DNA from: Phialophora verrucosa
Taxonomy: Eukaryota; Ascomycota; Eurotiomycetes; Chaetothyriales; Herpotrichiellaceae
Direction: 5' to 3'
Assembly: GCA_002099365.1 (NCBI GenBank)
Contig: MSED01000006.1
Coordinates: 2,232,001 to 2,296,000 of the forward strand
DNA: 64,000 nucleotides
Of the stretch, positions 1 through 11,140 are shown in pieces (the first letter of the stretch is position 1; every line of letters starts with the position of its first letter). A program made the position numbers and the translations under genes. The notes beneath the pieces are model-generated. The model was not told the DNA's origin, ran no database searches, and was given only the letters and a program-made list of their open reading frames with translations.

Positions 1-1443
1 TCCTAAGATACATGATGCCGCTCTCGAAGCCTGGTCGCCCCGACAAAGCTTGCAGAACAGGAGGATTGAGGAGGCCGAAGAAGCGATCAGGTTGAGTAGT
101 TCCAAAGTCGAGAAAATCCCTAGCCCGTCGACGACCCCACGCGACGAGCTCAGAGCAATGTGCAACATTTTCGTCGTTGAAGTTCGTGAATTTCTGACTT
201 GCACTTGCGAGCACCCCTAGCCAAGCTCGGTGTTCCAGAAGCGTGTCGGTCTCGGAAGAGTCATTGGGAGAGTCGTTGGAAGCGTCGTCGATAACACGGT
301 TCAATTGCACCAACCACCTAGCAGTTGCAACTTCCCCAGCTTTGAGTACATCCCACGCCGAGAAAAGACTTCCAAGGGCCACTACCAAGAGCTCGTCCAT
401 AGAGATCCGGTTCGTTCCGTCGGTTGAGTCGACCCTTGTATCGCGCTCGTAAAAGCGGTATTGTGACAAAGTTAAGGACCAGTGCATTCCCATATCCTCG
501 GCGCTACTCGCGTTCTGCAGACCGATGGTGATGACCCCTCCATCTTGCACCAGGGGATCGTGAAATTTCTCGACTTTCGTGTGGCTTCCTAGCACCGTGA
601 GGTCTGGGTAGAGGTGCCATGACGATAGTGCCAGAAGCACCGATCCATTAGATGCCTCTTGTGGTTTTCCTTGTACTAGATCCTCCATGCCAATGAGAGC
701 ATGACGCCATGTGTCGATGACATTCTGGTAGGTAGTTTGACCATCGCCAACGTTGATACAAATGTTCTTGACGATGAGCATCAACTTTGTCTTTGCAGCT
801 TTCTTCACCTCATCGGCGCTTTGTAGCCAAGAACGAGCGCTGTCGTCCCATTTGGCAAGCTCTTCTCTTGTGATGTCCTGCCGTGCAGCCATACAGGCTG
901 AGAGAAATTGCGGCCCATCGTCGATCGATTTGCCGATCTCGGTCTGGCGCTCATTGACCAGCTCGGCCCATATTGACGTTGCTTTCTCTGCGTCCCAAGC
1001 CCGCGCGAGCATGCAGGCCGAAAGGTGCATCGAGAGAGCGGCATGTGTACCAACACTAAGCTGGCCCGATGTAGCAGCGGCCCATAAGGACGTCCCGTCA
1101 ATGCCAACGAAATCTGCAAAGGGGCCATGATCTTGCGCTCCCTCGGGTTAACGCCCGGTTGGCTGGCTATTTCCGATGCTCGTGTCCCATAGGCTCTGAG
1201 TAAAGCTGGCGTGGGAGGCACGAGAGACTCGAAAAGGGCAGCAAGCTTGCGTGCGGCTTTGTGCACCTTTCCCTGTTCAGCATCGTCGCGCCTTCGTAAC
1301 GACAGACTGTTGCCAATTGAACGGAATTCTTTGGGAGCCTCGAATTTGAACAAGGTGAAGTCGAAGTTAAGGTTCGCCAACGCGAGAATGTTCTCGTTGT
1401 TGACGCTGAAGAGGGAATTTGCTAGGCGTCCGAACGCAGACAT
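1..1443 (-). pseudogene. Conserved fungal protein of unknown function, partial and frameshifted
   Basis: The reading starts with ATG at 1443 and is open to about 1145. From there the coding frame shifts by one base and stays open to the left edge, so the gene is cut by the window. The N-terminus (MSAFGRLANSLFSVNNENIL) and the later GPFADFVGIDGTSLWAAATSG segment look like a widespread Pezizomycotina family of several hundred residues, annotated as hypothetical and often found near variable or incompatibility loci. I know no biochemical function for it. The shift lies just after the NP residues that precede the GPFADFVG motif and fits a single missing base near 1145. It could be a real lesion or a base-calling error. 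No intron with good splice sites repairs it. Confidence 0.6.
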
Positions 1444-3369
1444 GTCTTTCAGACCCAGAGGTGGGTAATCCGAAAGTCGTTCTAGAAGGAGTAGGATGAG
1501 ACTTCGTTCTCGTGTATAACCTGTATGCGGTGAGAAAGACTTTGGACTATAATCCTATCTTGAACAGAAGCTCCTCTGATGAGGATTAGGAGCGGTCTAA
1601 GCCTCAAGGTTGACGCCTGCGAGACTGCCTTGCCTGCGCCATGCTGTGTAGTCGTGTCTCACTGAATCGCTGCGTCCCATTCGTTCTTCCCGTGCAAGGT
1701 GCAGCTGCACGCATCAGGCTTTGCAGCATTTGGCTTCGGGTCCGCGCAGGCCCAGAATCTCGGCAGCCTTCCATGCGATGGAGGGTCAGACAGAGCACGA
1801 TGCAGAAAGGAAGCAGCGTGCGTTGGCTCCAAGAAACAGCATCCTAGGCAAATACGCAGAGTCAATGCATCCACAAAGGGAGGGTAAATTCTCGCTTTCA
1901 GCAGCATTCAATTCTAGATCGAACCGCCTAAACGATCCCCTAAACGATACCCTCCTAGACATAGCCGTCGAATAGCATGGAGACAGCGAAGATGATGAAG
2001 ATGACGAAGAGGGAGAAGAGTATCGAGAAGTCAGTAGCGACGATGTACTGCGTCCGTTCCTTGTAGGGGGGCTTGCTAGCACTGAGGGAACTCGCTACCA
2101 GTAACTAACAATACAAAGTTTAGAAAAGACCATGTGAACGCTAAAACCTGACCAAGCTAAGGAGATAATTTTATAATAACCTGGACTAATTAGCACTATC
2201 TTTGTGTGTATGTACTTAGGCCATTACAGCTCACTATAGTGAACTCAGCGAAAGAGGCGATCAAAAGCAATGACCCCGAGCCCTCATCACAGAGAGATAG
2301 CTAGGGGGACAGAGGAAGAGGAATGGGAATAGGGAGGAACTGGTCATTAATTAGTTATGTACAGTACGTGCCAGTATCTTAAGTTCCCCTAGTGTCGGCG
2401 AGTCCCGCTGCTAGGGTTATCGCTAAGGCTACCATAGTCACAATTATGCTCCAACTCACTACTCACACTGTACAGTAAAGTGCTCAGTACATCTCGAAAT
2501 TACCCATGTGTGGTGTTTATCGTAGCAACAAATACATGCCTACTGTACCCTCTGTGACACACATCTTCCCCCGCCTATTCTATACCTCTATCGCCGAAGA
2601 GGCTGTTATATACCTAATCTTTTTTATCATCCTGACGTGCAGTGTCTTTTGCTCATGTCGAATTGCATTGCTGACATCTGCTGGTAGTCGATGGGTATTA
2701 AGCGTAAAGGACTGTGTGAGAGCGTGACTCGCTAATGTAATTTGAGTCTGACATTGTAGAATAGTATCCCCTAGGCCTGCGGCAAAGTAGCAGCACAGCA
2801 TTCAACGGTCAAGCCGCGACAGGCTGGGAGAGTGGGGGCTTTGGTAGATGATTCCGCCGTCGAAATTCAGCGACCTTGGGCTCTCTGACATTACCATGTC
2901 CAGGCCGAAAGAAACAGCAGAGCCCCGGCCAAGGCAGTCGAGAAAGAGCCTCGCGATCCGAGCAGCGGGAGCCGCCTGAATCCGGTGTCAGATTCCGGGA
3001 TCTGGCACTCTCTTCGGCTTTAGGGACCTCGAGGGGAGCGGACAAAGAGTCACAACGTGTCAGAGGAATTCTGGAACAGACGCCTCTACGACAGAGCAGT
3101 AAGGCCCTGCAGAGGTAGTCTTTGCTTCCCAGCTAACATCTGCAGACCCTTTCTAGCCGATGTTGTGTGTTGTAATCGGCTGCGGAACTGAGGAAGAATG
3201 TTTCTTGCCGGACGGGAGTGGTCGGACTTGTATGCCTCGATCCCCTCTCTGTCGTACAACTTCGGTAACCATGTATCATTCCCGTGCGCAAACTAGCGCC
3301 CGTAACCCTTCCGCGTGTCTAAGATGGATATCCTCCCTGTGTAGCCGCTCTCTATCGTGACCCTGTTCG
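1444..3369. other. Gene-poor interval, AT-rich centre
   Basis: No convincing gene. Short ORFs on both strands at 1604-2082 have low-complexity (poly-Ser, acidic) translations and no family I recognise. From about 2100 to 2800 the sequence is AT-richer with short repeated TACAGTAC-like words, possibly an old transposon scar. The right end is the 3' side of the phosphatidylserine synthase gene. Confidence 0.4.
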
Positions 3370-4324
3370 TTAGGGCTTTGGTACATGTAGAGTTCTGCTC
3401 GTCATCAAACAGCCATTGATGAAAAACATCACTGCTACAGGATGGAATTCCAACGCCGTCCCCGTAAACCAGGTCCCCAGAGGGAGAGAGTCGTGTATCA
3501 GTCCCAGGAACGTGAAGGTGGCCATAATGCTCGAAGTCGTCAAGCAAGCAAATGGTATCGGGGTCCCCTCAAAATACTTGGACTTTCCGGATTCGTCCTT
3601 CGGTAGCATTGCAACGGTCACGTTGAATCGTGCTAATCTTGTCAATCCACAGAGCACGTAGAAACTCAAGAATATCTGGTCAAGAGAGGTGCGAAAGCCG
3701 ATTGCAAAGCCGGCGGCTGCCGTAGCCACACCGAATGTCACCTGGAATTCACATGTCAGAACCTAGACCATCAGGCAACAACGTCTTGCGAAGCGTACTA
3801 AATCAGCCAGCGAGTCCAGCTCTTGACCCATCAAGGAGGACTTCTTTCTCCATCGAGCAACTTTGCCATCGAAGAAATCGAAGAAGAGGCCAAAGGGCAT
3901 CAGGGCGAATGCCAGCCATAGGTTTGAAAGGTTTCCAGGGTCAGACAGACAGTATCGCATCGAAGACAGGACAGACATGACTGCGGCCGGATGTCAATGG
4001 TGATTCTAGTTAACAGCGCTGTGAGACATACATCCGCAGAATCCTGGGCGATATTAGCAATCGCCTTCTGTTGCTCAACACCTGAGCGACTTACCATTGA
4101 GCTCGGTGATCAGGTCGGCGAGATGAAGCGCCCTGTGCAATATTTCAGCTCCTGTCTGACTGTATACTGGACCTGTCTCTATTGTACCTGATCAGGCTAA
4201 AGTGCCCCGCGTCTTGCGATAGCAGCATTGCCTGCTTCGACTGAGTCTTGTCCTGGGGTTGGACCGCAGTCTCCTTTTGGCCCGCATTGGTGCCCGCATT
4301 GGTTGTGCCGGCGCGACGCGACAT
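3370..4324 (-). CDS. CHO1: CDP-diacylglycerol-serine O-phosphatidyltransferase (phosphatidylserine synthase)
   Basis: Makes phosphatidylserine from CDP-diacylglycerol and L-serine in the endoplasmic reticulum, the first step of the de novo route to PE and PC. Five exons are inferred: 4188-4324, 4095-4132, 4032-4043, 3799-3980 and 3370-3741, giving 246 residues. The CDP-alcohol phosphotransferase signature DGx2ARx8Gx3Dx3D is complete (DGKVARW then GQELDSLAD). Other family marks are HFSLIRALHLADLITELNG near the N-terminus, LTRLARFNVTV, FEGTPIP and the C-terminal HVPKP. Exon 3 is a 12-nt microexon that restores NGFCGFMSVLSSMRY across two introns. The start is ATG at 4324 (MSRRAG), because the longer in-frame reading from 4336 begins with TTG. 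Several hydrophobic segments fit a multi-pass membrane protein. Nothing looks broken. Confidence 0.92.
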
Positions 4325-4858
4325 GTTTGCGATCAACGAGATGAAGGAGGCCAGAGGCAGTCGGGAAGAGATCTATGGAAGGCTTACAGCAAGGTAATAT
4401 GAGAAGAGGAAGGATGCAGATGCAGGAGGATATATCCCAAGTGCAGGCTACGTCCTCGTAGGTTTGCGAAAACAAGGCGCAATCAATTGCGGTGGACCGC
4501 TGCAGTGTGTGACAGCAACTTGATGATGTTTGCCATGTGTCGTCATCATGCAGCTTCCATCACAGCCACTGAACAGCCACTACAAGCCCACAATTGAACG
4601 ACCCTGGCGGGCACGTGTTATGGCACAAAGGGTGAGCGTAGAGTGTCTGGGATTTTGGAGATAGACTGGTCCCGGTCCCTGTGCAAGTGTAAGAGCGGCC
4701 TGGCTTCTATGTACCTATCCATCCCCGCCGTAAGACACCGACCCAGTACAGATCCATCTGAGCACATTTTTTCATGATGGGTATCCCTCCCGAACGCCAG
4801 TGCATGTACCCTGCAGAATCCAGGACAATCAAGTGTCAAGACGTAAGGCTTTTGCAAT
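4325..4858. other. Intergenic: 5' side of CHO1 and 3' side of GAR1
   Basis: No gene seen. It holds the upstream region of the phosphatidylserine synthase gene and the 3' flank of GAR1, both on the minus strand. The ORF antisense to the GAR1 tail (Pro-rich) is a shadow of its Gly/Arg repeats. Confidence 0.5.
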
Positions 4859-5791
4859 TCACCCTCTGCCCCGACCTCTTGAGCCGAATCCGCCGCCCCT
4901 CGAGCCGCCGCCTCGTCCGCTGGAGAAACCTCCGCGGCCTGCACCTCTAGGACCACCCCGACCACCACCAAATGACCCTCCGCCAAATGACCCTCCTCGG
5001 CCTCGTGGTGCTCCTCTGCCTGCAAAGCCTCGTCCTCGGGGCGCACCTCTTCCACCTCTCACGCCTCCTCGTGCACCAGCTGGTTTCTTCACTCTTGCGC
5101 CTTCCAAAATGTGAGCCTCACGTTAAATGTCTTTGTTGGGCCGCGACTTACCTGGCGGTGGTTTGGGTTTGGGCAGGAACCTGCGACATTCTCAGCATTA
5201 TATTCATTTCCCACTGCATCGTAGATCTTACTTCTCCAAAGGTAATAGCTTGTCCCCTCCAATAAAGAATTTGTCGCCCTTCTTGAAAGACGTAGCTTGA
5301 ATCCCTTCCTGAGGCTTGATCGTGAAGTAGACTTGATTGATCGGCCCTAGGATCTCGTCCACCTTTCCTATTGTTGTCTGCTTCTGTCAGCGAGGTCGCG
5401 ATGCCGTCGGTCACACCGTCGCACCTTGTTCTCGAGGTATATCGGGGCGTTGAAGTAGGGGACCTTGGGGTTGATGGATTCGCAGACCATCTCTCCCTCG
5501 GTGGCGTGCAAGAAGGTGCCCATTTCTAGCCCAAGTCAGTCTCAGCTCGGTCGGATCAACATAGGATATCTCACCGAGCACCTGTGCAGGTGGTCCGAAG
5601 CTCTGCTGTTGGAAGCCGCCCCGTCCTGGTCATCGTCTCTCGTCAGTGCCATTTTCGCGGCCGCCGCCAAATTGTGCGCGGAGACGATTTTGGGAATCTA
5701 ATTTACCTCCACCCCTTCCACCAAACGATCCTCGTCCTCTGTCACCACCTCTGAACCCGCCACGACCTCGCGAATCGCCTCGGAACGACAT
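4859..5791 (-). CDS. GAR1: H/ACA ribonucleoprotein subunit Gar1
   Basis: Core protein of box H/ACA snoRNPs, which pseudouridylate rRNA in the nucleolus. Six exons are inferred: 5707-5791, 5575-5625, 5425-5525, 5232-5377, 5152-5180 and 4859-5100, giving 217 residues. An N-terminal Arg/Gly block (MSFRGDSRGRGGFRGG) is followed by the Gar1 beta-barrel: MGTFLHATEGEMVCES, VPYFNAPIYLENK, IGKVDEILGPINQVYFTIKP and FKKGDKFFIGGDKLLP. A long RGG-rich tail closes the protein, including two in-register GGSFGGG units. The RGG/core/RGG plan and the length match fungal Gar1. Every splice junction has GT/AG ends and preserves the family sequence. It is divergent from threonyl-tRNA synthetase across 85 bp, so the two translation genes probably share a promoter. 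Confidence 0.94.
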
Positions 5792-5876
5792 TGTTGCTGC
5801 GGAACGGAGTGGGTGCGGTCGGCGGTGCTTGCGTTCTGGGGAAAAAAATAATTTTGCTTGCACCACCTCCAATTCG
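5792..5876. promoter_or_regulatory. Compact bidirectional promoter/leader between GAR1 and threonyl-tRNA synthetase
   Basis: Only 85 bases separate the GAR1 start codon (minus) from the first in-frame ATG of the plus-strand synthetase. Any promoter elements must be here or inside the flanking coding sequence. An A-run (5842-5848) is visible. If translation starts at the second synthetase ATG (6006), the interval grows to 214 bases. Inferred from spacing only. Confidence 0.5.
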
Positions 5877-8557
5877 ATGTTTCGGCGAGGGCACGTGACG
5901 CGTCTCATCATTGCACACAGAACCAGAGCCCCCAATACCACCAATACCCACACGGCCGCTGCCACAATATTCAACGGCCTCAATTCCCCGCTCAGACACC
6001 TCAGCATGAGCCACCAGAAGAAGGCCAGTCTCAACCCTCATGATCTTTGGGGGGTTCTAAAAGGGGGCGACAACGTGAGTCACAACAGTACGTCCGCCGG
6101 CACTGACTCATCCCTGCCTCCATCAAAGACATCAACTAGACCCGTGAGCCCAACTTCAAACAAGAAAGTCCCGAGCAGGCCAAAAGAAATGTCCTCTCAA
6201 GCAGCCGCTGCGGCCCATCAAGCCCCCAAATCATTACCCGATTTCGTCGTGGAGAGAAACGAGTTCTTCGACCAGTTGAAGAAGGAGTATGACCAAGAAC
6301 TCGCCAGCAGGGACAAACCCGCAATTCAGATCAAGCTCGTTCCTGCCCCCGGCCAAGAAACCACGGTTGAGGGCAAAGCATGGGAGACCACGCCCGGCCA
6401 GCTATTGAAGAATGTCCCCAAAGATCGAGCTGGTCAAATCGTGGTTGCCAAAGTCAACGACGTGCTCTGGGATCTGGACCGGCCGCTCGAGAAGGATAGC
6501 AATGTCTCCTACCTCACCTTCAGCGACCCCGAGGGCCGAGATGTGTTCTGGCACTCCTCCGCTCACGTTCTCGGCGAATGCGCCGAGCACGAGTACGGGT
6601 GTCGTCTGTCCCACGGCCCTCCCACAGCAATGGGTTTCTTCTACGACATGGCTCTTGAACCAGGTCAAGCCGTGCGCGAAGCAGAGTGGCCCAGCCTGGA
6701 GAACCGTGCGAAGAAGTTCACGAAAGAGAAGCAAGCCTTCGAGCGCCTTGAAGTTTCCAAGGACAACCTGCGCAAGATGTTCGGCTACAGCAAGTACAAG
6801 ATGCACTACATTGAGAAGTTTGTGCCCGATGGCGAGTCCTCTACAGTCTACCGCAACGGCACGCTGGTCGACTTGTGCCAAGGTCCACACATCCAAAACA
6901 CCCGAAAAATCGAGTCGTTCAAAATCATGAAGAACAGTTCGGCCTACTTCTTGGGTGACCAAAAGAATGACTCCCTCCAGCGCATCCACGGTGTTGCCTT
7001 TCCCACGAAACAGCAACTCAAAGAATGGGAGAATTTCCTCGAGGAAGCCAAGAAGCGCGATCACCAAGTCATTGGCCAACAGCAGAAACTGTTCATGTTC
7101 AGCAGGATGTCTCCGGGTTCCCCGTTCCTTCTGCCCCATGGCACACGCATCTTCAATGCCCTCCAAGCCATGCTCCGCGACCAATACTGGGAAAGAGGCT
7201 ACCAAGAAGTCCAATCCCCCAACATGTACGACGTCGAGCTGTGGAAAACGTCCGGCCACTGGCAACACTACCAAGACGACATGTTCCGGGTGCAAGTGAA
7301 AGACGACTCGGCCGACCCAATGCCGCTATCTGACAAGAAACCCGACGGCAAAACCCCTCTCGCAGAGATCAAGGACAAAGACAAAGGTGTCTTTGCTCTG
7401 AAACCCATGAACTGTCCAGGCCACTGCATCATGTTCCGCGACGAGGACCGTAGCTACCGGGACCTGCCGTGGCGAGTCGCTGACTTTGGCGTCCTTCACA
7501 GAAACGAGGCTTCGGGTGCTCTCTCTGGCCTCACCCGTGTCCGAAAGTTCCAACAAGACGACACGCACATTTTCTGCACAAACGAGCAGGTCCAAAGTGA
7601 AATCGAAGGCCTCTTCGATTTCATGTCCCACGTCTACGGCCTGTTCGGGTTCCCTTTCAAGCTCAAATTCTCCACCCGACCGGAAGGATACATGGGCACC
7701 TTGGAGGAGTGGAACGCCGCCGAAGCGCGCCTGAAGCAAGCCCTCCAAAATTTCCGCGGCGACGACTGGGAGATGAACGAAGGAGACGGCGCCTTCTACG
7801 GCCCCAAGATCGACGTGACCATCTCCGACGCCCTCGGGCGAGAATACCAGTGCGCGACCATCCAGCTCGACTTCCAAGGCCCGCAGAACTTCCGCCTCGA
7901 GTACCGCACGGCCGAGGGCGGCGAAACCAGCAGCAGCAGCCAAGCCGACCAGAAAGACCGCGACCCCAAAGCCCTTGGCATAGGCCTAGCCCGACCGGTC
8001 ATGATCCACCGCGCCATCATCGGCAGCTTCGAGCGCTTCATCGCCATCCTGTGCGAGCATTTCGCGGGCAAATGGCCATTCTGGCTCTCTCCGCGTCAAA
8101 TCCTCGTCATCCCCGTCATCAAGGCGGCGGAAGACTACGTGCGCGAGATCCAGGCCATCTTCCACAAGGCGCGCATGTACATCGACATCGACGTCAGCGG
8201 AAACACGCTGCAGAAGAAGATCCGAAACGGCCAGCTCGCGCAGTATAATTTCATTTTCGGTGCGTATAGTAGTCTGACCCTTGGCTCGCACCCTCTCCCC
8301 GTCCTTTGCACTTGATTGAATGTCCTTTTCTTCATACCCTAGTCTAGCCTAGCCTAGCCCACCCTACCCTCGCTAATCCTGCCAATACAGTCGTCGGCGC
8401 CAAAGAACAAGAAACCCGCACGGTCAACATCCGCAACCGCGACGACCAAGCCACGCAAAAAATGGGCGAGCTCATCCCGCTGGAGAAGGCGCTCGAACGG
8501 CTCACCAAGCTGAGGGACGAGAGACGGCTCGAGAACAAGATCGACATGAGTGAGTAG
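5877..8557 (+). CDS. THS1: Threonyl-tRNA synthetase, probable dual mitochondrial/cytosolic
   Basis: Class II synthetase that charges tRNA-Thr. Exons 5877-8259 and 8391-8557 give 849 residues. The order is a TGS domain (IQIKLVPAPG on), the second additional domain (FWHSSAHVLGECAEH), the catalytic core (KPMNCPGHCIMF; motif 2 DFGVLHRNEASGALSGLTRV; motif 3 GIGLARPVMIHRAIIGSFERF) and the anticodon-binding domain (WPFWLSPRQILVIPV on). The last exon restores FVVGAKEQETRTVNIRNR and ends at TAG 8557. The intron carries a short tandem TAGCC repeat. Residues 1-43 are rich in Arg and free of acidic residues, like a mitochondrial presequence. A second ATG at 6006 (MSHQKK) would start an 806-residue cytosolic form. 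That one gene serves both compartments is inference. Long antisense ORFs inside it are shadows. Confidence 0.95.
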
Positions 8558-9097
8558 GACTCACGACCTCAGGGCACCAGATCCGAGAGCCAGGCCGCCG
8601 GTTTGGGGGCGTGTCTGGACAGCCGAAATGCGCAGACACCCAGCGTCGCTGGGACCCTGAAGGGATGGTATGGAGATGTGTGTTGGGAAGTTTCCAACGC
8701 GATGTAGGCGAGAGGGAACGGAAGTTCACTTTCAGGTAGACAACAAGAGGGGTGGGATGCGTGATAGTGACGGTGACGGAGGAATCCGAGCAAGATGATG
8801 GACGCAGAGACATATTGTATTCCTTTCGAAAGACGGACCGGTAGTGCTTGAAGAATACAGAGAATATCATCGCCATCCTTATGACGAGTGCATGCGCATC
8901 ACTTCCAATTAGGCCAGATCAATCCTTACCATTCGAGGCGCTACTTAACAATTCTAGGGTGGAATCTGTTCAATTGAGGCGTCAGTGCTGTAGTCAGGGC
9001 CAACGGAGAAGCTCATGGAATTTATATCTGTACAACGCAGATCCAGCATTGGTCGCGTTCTTCAACTCGATAGAAAACTCAAACAACGTACACAAAT
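8558..9097. other. Convergent intergenic interval
   Basis: Lies between the 3' ends of the synthetase (plus) and the Bsd2-like gene (minus). I see no coding signal and no strong repeat. It probably holds both 3' UTRs. Confidence 0.5.
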
Positions 9098-10257
9098 TCA
9101 AGCAGCTTGCTCGGGAGTCTCGCCTTCAGCAACAACAGGGACAGGCAATCCTCTCGAAGGAGATTGTAGCACCAGCGCCTCATGCCTCCTCGCGCGTAGA
9201 AAATCAGACACCGCTCTTATCAGTATGAACCAGCCAATAATCATGAGAACGTAGGATATCCAATCTGCACTCGTAAAGCCGCCCATCCCGCTACTTTCAC
9301 CGGACGAGTCTGCTTGTCCATTCACGGCGTTGGGATCGAAATTGTGACTGTTTGGGTCTGGTGGTCCGGAGTTGCTGAACTGGCCGGGATTTCCCGTGTC
9401 GGATGACCCGCCTCCGGAGCCACTCATGTAGAAGCCGTATTGAACCAGCGTTAAGCCAAGGCCGGCCCGACTACCATGCTTCGCGGCATGCGTAGTGTGG
9501 AGGAGATAAGTAAGCAGGAAACCAACGAGTTGGAACGACATGGAGATCATGCCATTCCAGACGAAGGAGAAAACGGAGCCCACAGGGAGGCCGTCAACGT
9601 AGACTTCGTCCGAGGACATGCCGGGAGCGAGTATGGTGGTTTCCCAGTATGGCGGTGTTGCATCTGCGGCGGCTTGTTCGTAGGTCTAGGAAGCAGTCAG
9701 TATCAGACTCAACGAAAATTCACGCGAGTACTTACTGGAGGCTTCTCTTCAAGTTGTTCACCACGTTCCGGTTTCGCCGACAAATTTGCGAAAACGCCGT
9801 CTGTGGCTCTCATAGACTCTGGCATCGGTCGAAAGGCAGGTAGTTCGGTAACTCGGCGCTCAATCACAGGCGCCGGGCGAGTCGCGGGAACAGATGTCGT
9901 CGAAGGGGCGGCATCCTGTCTGCTCAGCCCCGTGTCGGCCCTCATCAATCGTTGTCTATCGTCGCCATCATTTTCAGCGTCAGACCCCTCTCCATCGTCA
10001 AACGTGTCCTCCAGATGGTCTCGGTCGGTTTCTGGTGACAACGGGTCTTGGTCTAGTAGGCGCCTGGAACTGGGCGAGGACGTTCGGGATCGGAACGACG
10101 GTGGCGGTGAGGATGGTATGGGGTGAGGCGAGTCGGGGGAGATAGGAGAGTCATCATCGTGATCGTGTGAGTTTAACTGCGACATGCCTGTTAATTGATG
10201 GAACCGATCTGCTGGGGACAGACGAGGACGTACGGCTTCATATCGCTGAGGGGCCAT
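9098..10257 (-). CDS. BSD2: Bsd2/Ndfip-family PPxY membrane adaptor
   Basis: Family members sit in Golgi/endosomal membranes and recruit Rsp5/Nedd4 ubiquitin ligases to cargo such as metal transporters. Exons 9736-10257 and 9098-9685 give 369 residues. The N-terminal half is hydrophilic, with Ser/Pro and acidic stretches. A PPTY motif is assembled exactly at the splice junction (EEKPP joined to TYEQAA), and a second PPYW follows in ADATPPYWETT. Hydrophobic segments follow (VGSVFSFVWNGMISMSFQ, LVGFLLTYLL and, near the C-terminus, WISYVLMIIGWFILIRAVSDF), as in Bsd2. The start was set at ATG 10257 (MAPQRYEAV), the usual type of N-terminus in this family. ATG 10185 (MSQLNSHD) is the alternative. 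It is divergent from the Cbp6-like gene. Confidence 0.85.
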
Positions 10258-10640
10258 CGCAGGCCAGGCGCTTCCGTAGGTGTATCCCCACGACAGCACA
10301 ATGTCCCCCGCCGGAGCGTGTAAGAATGGCGGCAAGGAGGTCTGGCTGACCTGGTATATGAGGGGAGAGGAAGAAATAGGAACCCGAGGTGATGAATGAT
10401 GAGTGAGGAAGGAACCAGGTGGAAGTGAAGGGAGGGCGTGAGTGACACAGCCTCAGCCGCCCTCGGCCTCGTTGTGTTTGGGCGAGACGTTCTCCAGCGC
10501 CACCGTCTAGGCCAGTTCCGGCCTAGCCTGGATTTGGCATCATGAACGTCATTCTGTGTCTCTGATTCTGCTATCAAGAAAGAGAAGTCCAGTCTCCTGC
10601 GTCCCGCGTGTCCTCACACAATCCCCAATAGAGCTTCGCA
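10258..10640. promoter_or_regulatory. Divergent promoter region, BSD2-like and CBP6-like genes
   Basis: These 383 bases separate two start codons on opposite strands, so they must carry both promoters. No coding signal is supported here. I could not assign specific factor sites. Confidence 0.45.
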
Positions 10641-11102
10641 ATGGCTGCCAATAACTCCGTGAGCATGGTCAGACTCCCTGATTCTGGGCCATCCCGTTGA
10701 CTCTCCCATCAGGTCATTCTCAAGCACTGGGCGCGCATCATCAAACAATGGCCCGTCGACCGCGTCCGCCCAGCACACGTTCATTTCCAAAAGGTCATGC
10801 AATCGCGTCTGCAGAAACTCCAGAATCCTGCTGCTGCTGCAACTAACGTCAGGTCCAACGAGGCACAAGCCATCCCCGTCGAGCCATTCAATGAACAGAC
10901 GGAATTGAGACAAGTCAATGCTCTTTATGAGCTGTTGGAAAACCGATTCGAGAAAGAATACCCTATTCCGCAGCGAGTTCGACACCCAAGGAGCAATGTG
11001 TCACATTACGACGATTTGATCAAGGAGCTAGATGAGGCGCCGGGTCGGTCATGGTTTACAAACGTCTGGAATCGCTTGAAGGGCTCTGTTCGACTTCGAT
11101 GA
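10641..11102 (+). CDS. CBP6: Cytochrome bc1 assembly factor, Cbp6/UQCC2 family
   Basis: Cbp6 acts with Cbp3 at the mitochondrial ribosome to promote synthesis and assembly of cytochrome b (complex III). Exon 1 is 18 nt (10641-10658, MAANNS) and exon 2 is 10713-11102, giving 135 residues. The protein begins VILKHWARIIKQWPVDRVRP, typical of the fungal family. It continues with NEQTELRQVNALYELLENRF and YPIPQRVRHP, matching the Cbp6 pattern of NEQ, a leucine-rich helix, Y and P, and ends in a short basic stretch. Assignment rests on this pattern, not on an alignment. It is small, intact and split by one 54-nt intron. Confidence 0.75.
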
Positions 11103-11140
11103 GCGCGATGTGACGGACCATTGCGAAATGCAACTAGACG

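Noticed and set aside
753..1130. 125-codon plus-strand ORF
   Set aside because: It is antisense to the conserved minus-strand reading that continues to the left edge after the frame change.
1604..2082. Overlapping small ORFs on both strands
   Set aside because: Low-complexity Ser and acidic translations, no start context and no recognisable family.
2809..3118. ORFs of about 80 codons on both strands downstream of CHO1
   Set aside because: No conserved motif, mutual shadows, and located where a 3' UTR is expected.
4618..5114. Pro-rich and Glu/Ala-rich ORFs over the GAR1 tail
   Set aside because: They mirror the Gly/Arg repeats of the GAR1 last exon in other frames.
6073..6139. A GTGAGT...TAG intron in the ThrRS N-terminal region
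   Set aside because: Its length (67 nt) would break the reading frame that continues into the TGS domain, while the unspliced frame is open.
6402..7943. Long minus-strand ORFs (297 and 205 codons) inside the ThrRS gene
   Set aside because: They lie fully antisense to an unmistakable synthetase reading, have Val/Leu/Glu-rich mirror composition and no family motifs. They are codon-bias shadows.
10185..10233. A 46-nt intron at the Bsd2-like N-terminus (GTACGT...AACAG)
   Set aside because: Removing it shifts the frame away from the conserved reading. The unspliced frame is open from 10257.
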